This document shows, one piece after another, positions 26,226-35,597 of a stretch of 64,000 bases of DNA; within the stretch, counting starts at the first letter, position 1, and each line of letters starts with the position of its first letter. This DNA comes from Chloroflexota bacterium (GTDB lineage Bacteria > Chloroflexota > Anaerolineae > Promineifilales > Promineifilaceae). The position numbers were made by a program, and so were the translations under genes. The notes beneath the pieces were generated by a model. It made no database searches and had not been told where the DNA came from. It saw only the letters and a program-made list of their open reading frames with translations. The stretch lies in contig JAHDEN010000003.1 of assembly GCA_020628815.1 (NCBI GenBank), positions 1 through 64,000 of the forward strand, in the 5' to 3' direction.

Positions 26226-26777
26226 TTAGGTACCAAAGGTGGTAACTAATTTCTGAAGAAGATGATTGTCTGCGGATGGAAATAGAGGTTGGAGCGTTTC
26301 TTTCTTAGCTAACGAGAGCGCCCCAATTGCCTCTCGAATTTTTCGAGCCACTGTAAAGTAAGGTTCCTCAAATCTTTGAATAAGTTTGTATGCGTTTTGG
26401 TATTTTGGGTCAGTTATAGGCATTGAAACATGAACTAAGTCCTCTGTCATGTGGACTGAGAATGCAACTGCGATGCCCTCTTCAATCCAATTTGTTGGTC
26501 CATCAACTGGATTTAACAGGTGGACTGTTTCATGTGCTAGCTCATAAATTGTGCAAGGCCATGACTCTTTCGCACTTGAGCTTAAAGCTACAAATGCTCC
26601 ACTTAAATCGGGAGTGTTGATTATGTATGGTCCATTCTCTTTAAAAACAGGTTGGTAGATCTTTTTTGAGACATCACGAGCCCCGAGCAAGTCTTCCGCT
26701 CTTGCAAGAAGCAAGAGCTGCGCTGACCATAAATCGGCTGCAGATTGAACTGGGAGAGTTAAAGGGAGCTTTAGCAT
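26226..26777 (-). CDS. Small HExxH zinc-metallopeptidase-like protein
   Basis: 183 aa, no signal peptide. ELAHETVHLLNP holds a HExxH zinc site (His82, Glu83, His86), and NWIEEGIAVAFS about 13 residues later supplies Glu99/Glu100 as a third ligand, the gluzincin arrangement. The front has a helix (SAQLLLLARAEDLLG), then strand-like segments running up to the zinc helix. The family is not recognised; it resembles compact intracellular peptidase domains found next to small unknown genes. No CGGCCG occurs in it, unlike most neighbours, and it is more AT-rich by eye, so it may be a newcomer. Catalysis is inferred from the motif only. Confidence 0.7.
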   Translation of the reverse strand: MLKLPLTLPVQSAADLWSAQLLLLARAEDLLGARDVSKKIYQPVFKENGPYIINTPDLSGAFVALSSSAKESWPCTIYELAHETVHLLNPVDGPTNWIEEGIAVAFSVHMTEDLVHVSMPITDPKYQNAYKLIQRFEEPYFTVARKIREAIGALSLAKKETLQPLFPSADNHLLQKLVTTFGT

Positions 26778-26837
26778 TTTAGTTAAAATTGAAATTGATT
26801 GTTTCGCTTATGAACCCTTAGCCTGTAAGTTCAGTAT

Positions 26838-27590
26838 CTAGCTTCTGTTCAAAAACGCCGCAAAAATCGCCCGAGCCTCTTCACCCATCACACGTTCATG
26901 AAAAATCTTGCCTTCAACCAGTTGCTGTTCAGCGATAATTTGCTCGTGTGCGCGGCGCATCAGCATTTTTGTGTCTTTCATCGCACCGGCCGGTTTTTTG
27001 GCTAAAACTTCCGCTTTGTGCCATGCAAAATCTTGTAGCTCCGTGGCAGGCAAAACTTGGTTAACCAGCCCCATCTTAGCCGCTTCTACCCCGCTGATGC
27101 GCTCATTGAGCATAAACAGCTCGGCCGCACGGCGTGGCCCCACCGTTTGCGCGAGCAAATAGCTCGAAGATGCCTCGGGCACAACGCCCAGATCGATAAA
27201 CGCATAGTTGACCATCGCCTGCTCAGATACGTAGACGAGATCAAAATGGAGCAGCATGGTTGCTCCGACTCCCACGGCCACACCAGGAACCGCCGCCACA
27301 ATTGGCGTTTCGGTTATCGAAATCTGTTTGATAAACCGGCCGGCTGCACCCGCTTTAACCGGATCATCCCCACGAGCCATAAAATCTTCCAGATCGTTTC
27401 CGGCCGAAAATGAGTTGCCCGCCCCGGTCAAGTAGACCACGTTGACAGTTGGGTCCCCATCCGCCTGCTTAAATGCGGCTGTGAGGGTGTCATACATGCT
27501 GAATGTCAGCGCATTTTTTTTGTTCGGCCGATTCATTTCGATCCGCATGATCGACCCTTTTTGTTCAACTATAATTTCGTTTGTGCTCAT
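26838..27590 (-). CDS. Enoyl-CoA hydratase/isomerase family protein
   Basis: 250 aa crotonase fold. MRIEMNRPNKKNALT opens the fold, GAGNSFSAGNDLEDF is the first oxyanion-hole segment, and AVPGVAVGVGATMLLHFDLVY the second. FIDLGVVPEASSSYLLAQTVG carries the Glu position seen in delta3,delta2-enoyl-CoA isomerases. It probably acts on fatty acyl-CoA in beta-oxidation, as hydratase or isomerase. It starts three bases after the acyl-CoA dehydrogenase stop, so the two are one operon under the TetR gene. Confidence 0.9.
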   Translation of the reverse strand: MSTNEIIVEQKGSIMRIEMNRPNKKNALTFSMYDTLTAAFKQADGDPTVNVVYLTGAGNSFSAGNDLEDFMARGDDPVKAGAAGRFIKQISITETPIVAAVPGVAVGVGATMLLHFDLVYVSEQAMVNYAFIDLGVVPEASSSYLLAQTVGPRRAAELFMLNERISGVEAAKMGLVNQVLPATELQDFAWHKAEVLAKKPAGAMKDTKMLMRRAHEQIIAEQQLVEGKIFHERVMGEEARAIFAAFLNRS

Positions 27591-27593
27591 GAT

Positions 27594-28844
27594 TTATGCT
27601 AGCTCCCGTCGTGAATAGCCCAAAATAGATCGGGCGATAATGAGTAAATTAATTTGGCGCGTCCCTTCGTAAATATCGTTGATTTTCGCATCGCGCATAA
27701 ATTTTTCCGCCAAAAGCTCTCGGCTGTACCCCATGGGGCCAAGCAGATCAACCGCTTTTTGGGTGATCCATGTGACCGCTTCACCCGCTCTGTATTTGCA
27801 CTGGCTCGCCTCTAATCGGTTGTTGTCTCCATAAACCATCATGGCTACCGCTTTCATCGTTAGATGGTGTGCGCCGCGATAACGGGCCTCCATCTCGATC
27901 AGGTCACGCTCAACGGCCGTTAGCTGGTGTTTGGGTTTGGAATAGTCAACCACGATCCCTTCGGCCGCTAACGTCTCTTGGCAAAATTCAAGCGCCGCGC
28001 GGGCCACCCCGATCGCTCCGGCCGCAACTGACGGCCGTGACGCATTGAACGTTTTCATCGCCCCTTTAAACCCTTTGTTGCCGGTGCTTTTTGTAGCGAT
28101 GTCGGTTGTGCCTAACAGATTTTCGTACGGAATCCGGCAATCTTGAAATACCAGCGAAACGGTATCACTGGCCCGAATCCCCAGTTTGTGCTCCTGCTTG
28201 GCGATTGTCACACCGGGGTTTTGCCCTTCAACCACAAACGACTTTATCCCCGCACGCCCCGCTTGTGGATCGATGGTGGCCCACACCACTGACAGCCCGT
28301 GCGATTCGTCTAGAGCCAACTTGCCGTTGGTAATAAACACTTTTTCGCCGTTTAAGATCCACTCGTTTGTCTCTTCATCCAGCACGGCCGTGGTTCGCAT
28401 CGAGCTGTTGTCAGAGCCTGCTCCTGGCTCTGTAATCGCCATACAGCCCCATTTGGGTGGATCATGGGTCCAGCGTTCATACAGGCGCAGTTTCTGCTCG
28501 TCGGTTCCTATTGCGTCGATGGCGGCTCCACCTAAGCTAGGTGTCGGCCGGCCGAGATATTGCCCCGCATCTCCCCAAGATAGCGCTTCGATCATCAGAA
28601 TATTTTCGAGCAAGGTCCAGTTGGGGCCGTCAGGGGCCGCGCTGTCTGTCCCGTTGTTGATCGCTTCAATCCGGTCAGCATACTGCTTTTTGACCAAGGG
28701 CCACATGGCGTTGGTGTAGTCAACGGCTCGCTCATGCTCATGCTCGTCTAGCTGGCGCGCAACCGGCCGCATCACCTCGATGGCGATTTGGTGAAATCTA
28801 TCTATTTTTTCAACTATTTCGGGTGGGATGGTGAAGTCAATCAT
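27594..28844 (-). CDS. Acyl-CoA dehydrogenase
   Basis: 416 aa flavoprotein that introduces the alpha-beta double bond in acyl-CoA. Signature 1, CMAITEPGAGSDNSSMRT, signature 2 in LLGPMGYSRELLAEKFMRDAK, and the catalytic Glu in INDIYEGTRQINLLIIAR are all present. NGEKVFITNG and the FAD-contact segment VVWATID are also seen. It lies between a TetR regulator (30 bp upstream) and the enoyl-CoA hydratase gene (3 bp downstream). Chain length preference cannot be read. Confidence 0.94.
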   Translation of the reverse strand: MIDFTIPPEIVEKIDRFHQIAIEVMRPVARQLDEHEHERAVDYTNAMWPLVKKQYADRIEAINNGTDSAAPDGPNWTLLENILMIEALSWGDAGQYLGRPTPSLGGAAIDAIGTDEQKLRLYERWTHDPPKWGCMAITEPGAGSDNSSMRTTAVLDEETNEWILNGEKVFITNGKLALDESHGLSVVWATIDPQAGRAGIKSFVVEGQNPGVTIAKQEHKLGIRASDTVSLVFQDCRIPYENLLGTTDIATKSTGNKGFKGAMKTFNASRPSVAAGAIGVARAALEFCQETLAAEGIVVDYSKPKHQLTAVERDLIEMEARYRGAHHLTMKAVAMMVYGDNNRLEASQCKYRAGEAVTWITQKAVDLLGPMGYSRELLAEKFMRDAKINDIYEGTRQINLLIIARSILGYSRRELA

Positions 28845-28874
28845 CCCAAGATTATAGCGGTAAAACGGGGAAGG

Positions 28875-29486
28875 CTAAAACCCATTTTCAAAGAGCTTGA
28901 ACATATCATCTGCCACCGTTTCAGGGGGGACGCGCTCTTCGCGTTGGTGCCAATAAACCGTTTCATTGATTGCACCTAGCATGGCGGCAACCAGTAGGCG
29001 ATTGTTGCGAGCCGTGATTGACCCATCTTCGATTGCAAGGTCTACAAATTGCCCCATGGCGCGGCTAATTTCTTCGGCCGTTTTGCGATACTGTTCCTGA
29101 AACTCCCCATCAGTTACCGCTCCCCGTGCTAAAACCAAGCAGGCCCCAAAATCGTCTGAACTCATTTGGGCAAAGCGCAAAAACATTTTTCGCAATTGAT
29201 CCCGGCCGTTTAATGTGCTTGTTTTTCGCTCTGTTTCTAGCTCATCAATCGCTTCATGAATTTCAGCCATCGCAATATCTAAGCACTGGCGCAAAATATC
29301 CTGCTTGCCAGACACATAACGGTACAGGGCCGGTTTGGTAACACCCAAAGACTCAGCCAAATCATTGAGATTGGTTTGGTGGTATCCGATGGTATTAAAC
29401 GATTGTGCGGCGGCTCGCAAGATGGCTAGGCGTTTGAGCTCCCGTTGTTCAGCTCGGCTTTGTACGTTGTTTCCCCATGTTGTCAT
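28875..29486 (-). CDS. TetR-family transcriptional regulator
   Basis: About 203 aa from ATG 29486 (MTTWGNNVQSRAEQREL); an ATG at 29519 would add 11 residues that overlap an inverted repeat, so the shorter form is preferred. The N-terminal helix-turn-helix is classic: ILRAAAQSFNTIGYHQTNLNDLAESLGVTKPALYRYVSGKQDILRQC. The ligand domain is helical and divergent. It leads the acyl-CoA dehydrogenase/enoyl-CoA hydratase genes on the same strand, so it probably controls them and itself in response to an acyl-CoA or fatty acid, as with FadR/PsrA-type TetR proteins. Confidence 0.9.
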   Translation of the reverse strand: MTTWGNNVQSRAEQRELKRLAILRAAAQSFNTIGYHQTNLNDLAESLGVTKPALYRYVSGKQDILRQCLDIAMAEIHEAIDELETERKTSTLNGRDQLRKMFLRFAQMSSDDFGACLVLARGAVTDGEFQEQYRKTAEEISRAMGQFVDLAIEDGSITARNNRLLVAAMLGAINETVYWHQREERVPPETVADDMFKLFENGF

Positions 29487-29511
29487 ATCGTATGTCCTGT
29501 CGGCAACATGG
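29475..29511. promoter_or_regulatory. Inverted repeat at TetR gene start, possible operator
   Basis: CCATGTTG (29475-29482) and CAACATGG (29504-29511) are exact inverted copies 21 bp apart around the TetR start. A smaller CATA-TCG-TATG palindrome lies between them. The position fits autoregulation. Confidence 0.4.
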
Positions 29512-29545
29512 TATGTCATTCACTGTTGCGGGGCAAATTTTAGCG

Positions 29546-30532
29546 TTATGACTTTTCTTGCCGGTTTTGGAAGACGAGGGTTCCAATGCCAAACAGCACC
29601 AGCAAAATACCAACAATGATTGGCCAACTAAAGCCGGATGAACTTGTTGCTTCCGCTTGTCCCCCAATTATGGCAGAAGGAGATTCAGGTTTTTGAGTCG
29701 ATTCCCGGTCTGAAATAACTGCAGGCTCGATCGGTGATTCATCTGTTTGAGGCAGTGCAGAAATGGCGCTAGGATCAATTGTTACGGTGACCGCAAGTGC
29801 CGCAGCTGTTGTCTCACTATCTTCTTCATCATTTTTTGCAGGGACAGTTTTCTGTGCGGCGGTCGGCCGAGGGGTTTGTGTAGGGGGTGGCTCTGCCGTT
29901 GCAGTTGCGGTTGGTTCTTCAGTTGGTACAGCTGTTGGTGTCAGGGTTGGGCACTGAAGGTCTGGGGTCGGATTCCATGTTGGCTCAGACCCGGGCTTAC
30001 CATCAGCATCAACAATAGGGACTATTTCCATGACACCCACCATGCTGCCTGTCTCGTCATAAACCCAGCCGGATGAGGTATCAGGTTGTAAGATCAGCCA
30101 CCATGCGCCACCTTCCCAGCGGCCGAGCACTTGGCGTGCCTCTAAATAGACCATTTTTGACAAGATTTCGCTTTCTGTTGTGGGGGCGCTACGTACATTA
30201 ATCGAGCCTAAGGTGGCTACAAAAAATGGTTCTCCACATCGAGTGGGACTCACAAATCCGTTAATAGGCGTGGGTGCGATAATGACCGGTTCTGGAGTCG
30301 CTGTTGGCGGTACGGCCGTGGGGGCAGGATCATTGCTCGGGGGATTTGGATTAGAAGGTTCTTCTTTTTGTGGTTGAGTCGGTTCTGGGGGTGGAGGTAC
30401 CGGTGTGCGGGTTGGAACCGTATTCCCAACCAAAGAATCATCGAGGTTGGCTGAAGCTGCACTAAAACCAAAAAAGGCACAAAGTGTAAGCAGTAATAGT
30501 GATGTCAGCAGTTTTTTCGACGAATATGTCAT
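29546..30532 (-). CDS. Secreted/anchored SH3b-domain protein
   Basis: 328 aa. Signal peptide of about 28 residues (LLTSLLLLTLCAFFGFSAASA), a Pro/Thr-rich spacer, then a bacterial SH3 domain: LGSINVRSAPTTESEILSKM...RQVLGRWEGGAWWLIL...SGWVYDETGSM. A second Thr/Pro/Ala-rich spacer leads to a C-terminal TM helix (FSWPIIVGILLVLFGIGTLVF) and a short basic tail. It is probably anchored in the membrane with the SH3b domain outside, where such domains bind wall or extracellular ligands. It sits at the 3' end of the DUF4012/DUF2723/GT2 envelope block, separated from it by 320 bp. Confidence 0.82.
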   Translation of the reverse strand: MTYSSKKLLTSLLLLTLCAFFGFSAASANLDDSLVGNTVPTRTPVPPPPEPTQPQKEEPSNPNPPSNDPAPTAVPPTATPEPVIIAPTPINGFVSPTRCGEPFFVATLGSINVRSAPTTESEILSKMVYLEARQVLGRWEGGAWWLILQPDTSSGWVYDETGSMVGVMEIVPIVDADGKPGSEPTWNPTPDLQCPTLTPTAVPTEEPTATATAEPPPTQTPRPTAAQKTVPAKNDEEDSETTAAALAVTVTIDPSAISALPQTDESPIEPAVISDRESTQKPESPSAIIGGQAEATSSSGFSWPIIVGILLVLFGIGTLVFQNRQEKS

Positions 30533-30852
30533 TAACTAGTTAGTCCGTGTTGAGAGGTTTGATTCAATAGCGAATATCTCGGCCGTTACAAACTATAACA
30601 AATAGTGGCACCTGAGACTTAAACTTTAATCTTCAGCCCTTGGCGCAAATCGGCAGATATGAGTTGGAAAATTGTGGGTTGGTGGACATCTAAAGCAAAA
30701 GCTTACAAATAGCAGTCGGACTTGAGGCTATTTTGTTACCTATTTGCAAATTTTTGTTAGATGATGCGGCAATTTTGATAAGGATGTAAATAGCGTTTCC
30801 GCAGGAGCGATACTTGTCTGATGAAATTTAGCCCACTTAATTTACAGAGCGC
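30533..30852. other. Intergenic stretch without a gene
   Basis: 320 bp between the DUF4012 gene and the SH3b gene. It contains one CGGCCG (near 30579) and a GCAGGAGCGATACT motif at 30801-30814 that recurs in other gaps. No convincing ORF, promoter or terminator was seen. Confidence 0.6.
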
Positions 30853-32904
30853 TTAATTTGTATTTGTGCCTGAATCAAACACAATTTCAAGTAGCTGATT
30901 TTCCCTCAAAACGGTTGAAAATGAAATAGTATCCCCTGAAATATTTACAGGTTCGATAGATGATGTGACCAATCTACTTCCTTGCGGGAGAGTAATGTTG
31001 ATGGTTGTGGGGGGATATGGGTAAACGCCTGACTGCCGAATTAGATTTAAGCGATAGATATGTTCACCGTTTGAAATAGGGGTGACAACCTGTGGCAGAT
31101 CATACTCGGCCGAAAATGATTTTGTTTCTCCAATCGGGATCAGCATCAAATTTTCAAAGACGGAAAATCCAGGTAGATCATTATCAAGCTGGCGAGTTTC
31201 TCCATCCCATGCCGTTTCTGATCTCATTTCTGCCGCACCTACCGGATAGCTGCCAGATCGGGTCAAACTCGCATTTTGAGGGGCGTATAAACGGATGTGA
31301 TTCCAATTGCACGCCAATGTCATTGTGGCATATTGTGAGCCTGGTTTGTACGAAAAATCGTCTGTGGAGCAGAACGAAGTCTCCTCGGCCGGAGGTGGCC
31401 CTAAATGACGCCACGTTGAGACAACTTCGGCCGTTGCCGTGTTATCGTCATGCAGTTCAACCGAATAGCCCAGTTCCGACTCAACCCATCGATTAGATTT
31501 GTTGACACCCACATTGTTTGCCAGAAGCAGCAGGATATCTTCACCTTGCCCATAAGTGATACGGCCGTTCACCCCCATTTTCGCAAACGCTTCTTTCTCT
31601 TCTGGGGAATCAATAAAAACCTGAAGCGACTTGTCCCGCACAGACTCATCCAAAATAAACGCCAGTTCCCCAATGTTTGGCTCAAACGAATCGCTCTGAA
31701 GATGATTGATCAAACCGGCCGCAATATTGCCTAAAAAGTCTTTGCGGCTCACTCCGCCAATATCCAGCCCTTGTGACCAAGCCTGCTCCAAAATGTCCAA
31801 CGTATTGTCATTGGTCAGCACAATGTCTGACTCTGGTACTTGGATCGGGCCAATCGCACCGATAAGACGGCTGATAAACCGAATGTCGATTGCAAAAATA
31901 CCGTCGAGTTCAACACCTGTACCGTAGGTGTAAAAATCCATCATTTTGCGGCCAGAGGTGGGGAAGTCGGGCCAGTAGTTTGAGTCGCGGAAGAGAAACA
32001 GATCGATGCCGATAAACTCACGCATCGCAATTGGTGGATCTCCATACGGCTTTTCTAGAAAGTTGTCGATTACATTAGCATCAGAAATATAGTTGCCCCG
32101 CAGGCGGCCGTTTTCAACCCCAACCGCCATTGTCATCGACAAAAAGCCACCCGTTGCCCGCAACTCATCGCTGTTTTGCCCCACAATCAAATAAGATCGA
32201 CGGCCGTCAAGCGCAGCCACTTCTGGCAAGATGCGAACCGTCTCAATCCCTTGGCTGACCAGAGGGAGCAGTGGCTCAAGTGTTGGCAATTGTTGACGCA
32301 ACTGCCATGGCAACGCATCACGTGCGGCCGGATTGTTGAGAACCGTATTTAAGTCTGCATACATGCTGGGCCAGAGCAAAGCTGTTGTTTCAAGACTGGG
32401 ATCAGCTTGGTCGATGACGGCTAAGATTTGGGGAGATTTGTCGATTAGTTCAACCGAATCATCTTGCAAGATTGGGAGGACAGGGAGCATTTCCACCCCT
32501 AAATCGGCCGCTATCGCCGTTCCAGAGTCGAGCAAACGCAATAGTTCCGGCAAGACGGGAATAAGCTCTCCGGCACGGGGAACCCAAGTTAGCCAGTTTA
32601 GATAGGGGAGTAAAGGGGTGATTTCTTGGTTGAGATTAACCGCATCGGCCCGCATGCCGATAATTTCCCCTTCAATGTACTCTGCATTAAGCCCTGAAAG
32701 CCCATTTTCAGCATGTCCCTGCAAAGATTCGATTCGGGTTTGTAGCGATGTTGCAGCTTGATAGACACGCCATCCTTTAATTGCAGGTGCGCTTAAAACA
32801 ACCAAAATACCGATCCACATGATCGCTTTGGGCCAAGAGATATTCTGTTTGATTCTTTCAACAAACTGGTTCATTCTCTTCTTCTCAGGGGCGATACTAC
32901 CCAT
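30853..32904 (-). CDS. DUF4012 domain membrane-anchored protein
   Basis: 683 aa. One N-terminal TM helix (AIMWIGILVVLSAPAIKGWRVY, about residues 25-46) and then a large outside region. The DUF4012 hallmark is SDELRATGGFLSMTMAVGVENGRLRG, followed by a region with FRDSNYWPDFPTSGRKM. The C-terminal third is beta-rich. DUF4012 proteins are common in Actinobacteria and Chloroflexota beside glycosyltransferases and are thought to act in wall or glycan assembly, resembling LytR-CpsA-Psr systems in context; the chemistry is unknown. Its ATG overlaps the stop region of the upstream DUF2723 gene by eight bases, so translation is coupled. Confidence 0.87.
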   Translation of the reverse strand: MGSIAPEKKRMNQFVERIKQNISWPKAIMWIGILVVLSAPAIKGWRVYQAATSLQTRIESLQGHAENGLSGLNAEYIEGEIIGMRADAVNLNQEITPLLPYLNWLTWVPRAGELIPVLPELLRLLDSGTAIAADLGVEMLPVLPILQDDSVELIDKSPQILAVIDQADPSLETTALLWPSMYADLNTVLNNPAARDALPWQLRQQLPTLEPLLPLVSQGIETVRILPEVAALDGRRSYLIVGQNSDELRATGGFLSMTMAVGVENGRLRGNYISDANVIDNFLEKPYGDPPIAMREFIGIDLFLFRDSNYWPDFPTSGRKMMDFYTYGTGVELDGIFAIDIRFISRLIGAIGPIQVPESDIVLTNDNTLDILEQAWSQGLDIGGVSRKDFLGNIAAGLINHLQSDSFEPNIGELAFILDESVRDKSLQVFIDSPEEKEAFAKMGVNGRITYGQGEDILLLLANNVGVNKSNRWVESELGYSVELHDDNTATAEVVSTWRHLGPPPAEETSFCSTDDFSYKPGSQYATMTLACNWNHIRLYAPQNASLTRSGSYPVGAAEMRSETAWDGETRQLDNDLPGFSVFENLMLIPIGETKSFSAEYDLPQVVTPISNGEHIYRLNLIRQSGVYPYPPTTINITLPQGSRLVTSSIEPVNISGDTISFSTVLRENQLLEIVFDSGTNTN

Positions 32905-34330
32905 CGGTACAGCTTAACGCAAAAGGCTGTAGAGAAATTTCACAAATCGGGTAGGCTGGATCGTTAAGCGCCTTAAACGCTTCTAAATCATCCCGCTCTA
33001 ATCCCAACAAATCGGGGTTTTGCTGGCTTAACCGGCTACGATACCAATCAAACGCCAACAGATTGTAGTCAACCACAACGGTGTCCGGCCGCATATTTTC
33101 AGCGTATCTAAAATACCAAATCGGGAACAGCGTTCTGTCACGGCCGTCTGTGATCAAAATCGCGTCGGCCGGAGCCTGCTCAAACAGTTGGATCGCGTCG
33201 GGCCGTACCGTATCAGCTTGCGCTTCTCGCATAATCGGGAAATTGACAAAAACAAAGAGCAGCGGCACCAACAGGCTCACCGCATCAAACTGACTAAGCC
33301 CATAGGCCAAGGGGAGCGCCATGAACAAGTTGAACGGCAGCAAAAATACCCGCCAGTCCCCTGTGTCGTAGCTGAGCGCATAAATCGCGTATAAGAGCGA
33401 TGTCGCCAGCAATCCGGTTGGGAAAATAAGCCGTTTGCGCTCTGGCTGTTCAACCCACGCGAGTCCTAACCCCATCAGCCCACCAATCGGGATAAGAAAA
33501 CTTGGCTCTAACTGGGACAGCTGGAAAAACGGTTTGACCCGCTCCAGAACATCGGCCGGTGGCAGGGCCAAAACATTTGCTCGGTAGATCTCTCCGCTCA
33601 CGAGCCACCACCAGCCACTCAACGTTTCTGGCTGACCCCACACGATGGGGCTGTCTGGTGCGCCACCCAAAAACAGCAGCCCAAAGGGGAGCAGGCCAAC
33701 TACAAAGCCGCATCCCACCAAAGGCGAAAGGAGAATCCGTTTGCGTAAAACCAAAGCTGAAAGTGGCAATAAAAACAGCGAAGTGAGATGGGTTGTGGCG
33801 GCTAAACCGATCAGTAGCCCCGCCCCAAAAACTAATTTGGCAGAAATTTCATCGTACTCCAGCTTGCACAAGACAAATATCGCCAGCGAAAGCAGCAAAC
33901 TGTTGAGTGCATACACTTCGGTGATAACCGCTTGGCTCCAGACGGTGAGCACAAATGCGGCCGAAAAAACGGCCGCTAGGGCTGGAATTGTGTGTTTGTT
34001 GTTGAGCGCTTTTTGAATGGTTAGAAACAAAAAGAGCATGGCGACCGACATGCAGACAACTGAAAACAGGTTGAAGCGGTGGGCCAAGGTTTGTCCGATG
34101 GGGAGCAGGCTAAAAGTGCGGGTTGCCACCAGCCACGTGGGGTAGCCGGGGGGATGGGGGATGCCACCGGTCACGGCCGCAGTGATCAGCTCACCGTTGT
34201 CTGATCCAAATAACCCGTCGCTTAAATCGGTTGGGGTGGTGGCCAAATAGGTAAAAAACGGAACGCAAAAGGCGATGATAGGCGCAATACGTTTGAGTTG
34301 GGTGGGGTGTGTATCCTCTTCCGAAGGCAT
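32897..34330 (-). CDS. DUF2723 polytopic membrane glycosyltransferase-like protein
   Basis: 477 aa, with about eleven TM helices. The N-terminal DUF2723 pattern is clear: TDLSDGLFGSDNGELITAAV followed by GGIPHPPGYPTWLV, where the Asp-containing first loop corresponds to the catalytic loop of GT-C enzymes such as protein O-mannosyltransferases. A soluble tail carries ILITDGRDRTLFPIWYFRY. It probably transfers a sugar from a polyprenyl-phosphate donor outside the membrane. It lies 16 bp downstream of a GT2 gene and overlaps the DUF4012 gene, so the three form one unit. Confidence 0.87.
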   Translation of the reverse strand: MPSEEDTHPTQLKRIAPIIAFCVPFFTYLATTPTDLSDGLFGSDNGELITAAVTGGIPHPPGYPTWLVATRTFSLLPIGQTLAHRFNLFSVVCMSVAMLFLFLTIQKALNNKHTIPALAAVFSAAFVLTVWSQAVITEVYALNSLLLSLAIFVLCKLEYDEISAKLVFGAGLLIGLAATTHLTSLFLLPLSALVLRKRILLSPLVGCGFVVGLLPFGLLFLGGAPDSPIVWGQPETLSGWWWLVSGEIYRANVLALPPADVLERVKPFFQLSQLEPSFLIPIGGLMGLGLAWVEQPERKRLIFPTGLLATSLLYAIYALSYDTGDWRVFLLPFNLFMALPLAYGLSQFDAVSLLVPLLFVFVNFPIMREAQADTVRPDAIQLFEQAPADAILITDGRDRTLFPIWYFRYAENMRPDTVVVDYNLLAFDWYRSRLSQQNPDLLGLERDDLEAFKALNDPAYPICEISLQPFALSCTDG

Positions 34331-34346
34331 AAACAGCGTCTTGGTG

Positions 34347-35507
34347 CTAAAGCTTTTTTAAATCGGCCGATGTCGGTTGTTCGGCCGGGAGATCGTCAGA
34401 TTTTGGCAGCTTTTTGCGGAACGGCGATAAAACGCTGGCAACAAACAGCCCAATGGTTGACCGAAACGGATTCGACTTTTTCTCTGGGACAGAATCGGCC
34501 AAGTCAAGCGCAGAGGGTTGGAGAACGCCCCAGACATAGCCAAGGCTGAGCGCGATGCCGCGAACGGCCAAAAGCGGAATGGAAGCCAGTGCAACCCCCT
34601 TGTCTTTTTTCCACGCTTTGCGCACAAACGGAACACAGCTAACCACAAAGGCCAGCAGCAAAACATCTGTCAGTATGGCTAGCCCAATCGATAAAAATAG
34701 AGGCAGCACGGCCGAGAGCGCTAAGAAAAACAGCGAGCCCAAAGCCGAAGCGACAAAAAGAAGCATAAGCCCCATTTGAATTTTTAAAACTTGGGGGGTA
34801 TGGGAATCTTTAACCCCACGTTGCGGAAAGCGGCGGACCGTTTGGGCGGTCCAGTAGCCGATAAACAGCTTTTTCTTGAAATATTTGATCAGTGTGTTGC
34901 TGTGCAGGTGGTAAACCACGGCGTCTGGCTGGAACGCCATTTTGTACCCACGTGAGGCGATCCGATAGGCTAACTCACGGTCTTCGGCAAAGAATATCGC
35001 TTCATCAAACCCGCCGTCGTTTGCGAGTAAAATATCCCGCCAATAGACGGCCGAATAGGTGTCGACAAAGTTGATGTATTTTTCCGGCCGCAGCAGATCA
35101 TATTTGTCTTCGTATTCGATTTGGACAAAGCGGGCCACAACCTCTTTTTGGTTGGTGAGATAAGTCCCCTTCATCCCCACAACCTCTTTTTTGAGCAAAA
35201 TCGGCAGACAAAGCGCCTCGACCCAGTTCTCGGTTGGCACGCAATCTGCATCTGTAAAGCAGATAATATCGCCAGATGCGGCAGCGATCCCCATATTGCG
35301 TGATGCGGCCGCCCCTTTTTTCGGCTGGATGAGAACGGTCACATTCTCAAACGTGCGGGCAATTTCGGACGTTCGATCATTCGAATCATTATCAACCAAA
35401 ATAATTTCGCTGATTTTGTCGGCATATGTTTGGTTTTGTAATGCGGTTAAGCAATCTGCAACGCAGTGTTCAGCGTTATAAGCGGGGATTACAACAGAGA
35501 TTTTCAT
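34347..35507 (-). CDS. Family 2 glycosyltransferase with C-terminal TM helices
   Basis: 386 aa from ATG 35507 (MKISVVIPAYNAEHC); the frame extends to a TTG at 35522, but the ATG fits the family. GT-A fold markers: SVVIPAYNAEHCVADCLTAL, ILVDNDSNDRTSEI, CFTDADCVPTENWVE (DxD) and FFAEDRELAYR (acceptor-side ED). Three to four hydrophobic helices fill the region around residues 240-330. It probably adds sugar to a lipid-linked acceptor at the inner face of the membrane. It is first in the GT2-DUF2723-DUF4012 unit. Confidence 0.9.
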   Translation of the reverse strand: MKISVVIPAYNAEHCVADCLTALQNQTYADKISEIILVDNDSNDRTSEIARTFENVTVLIQPKKGAAASRNMGIAAASGDIICFTDADCVPTENWVEALCLPILLKKEVVGMKGTYLTNQKEVVARFVQIEYEDKYDLLRPEKYINFVDTYSAVYWRDILLANDGGFDEAIFFAEDRELAYRIASRGYKMAFQPDAVVYHLHSNTLIKYFKKKLFIGYWTAQTVRRFPQRGVKDSHTPQVLKIQMGLMLLFVASALGSLFFLALSAVLPLFLSIGLAILTDVLLLAFVVSCVPFVRKAWKKDKGVALASIPLLAVRGIALSLGYVWGVLQPSALDLADSVPEKKSNPFRSTIGLFVASVLSPFRKKLPKSDDLPAEQPTSADLKKL

Positions 35508-35597
35508 AGCGGATTTACCCAAGGTTTTGGCAAGATTTTGGATTGTAGCACACCGGTTAGTACTAGGACCTGTTTTACTTTACATTTCTTGCTTGTG

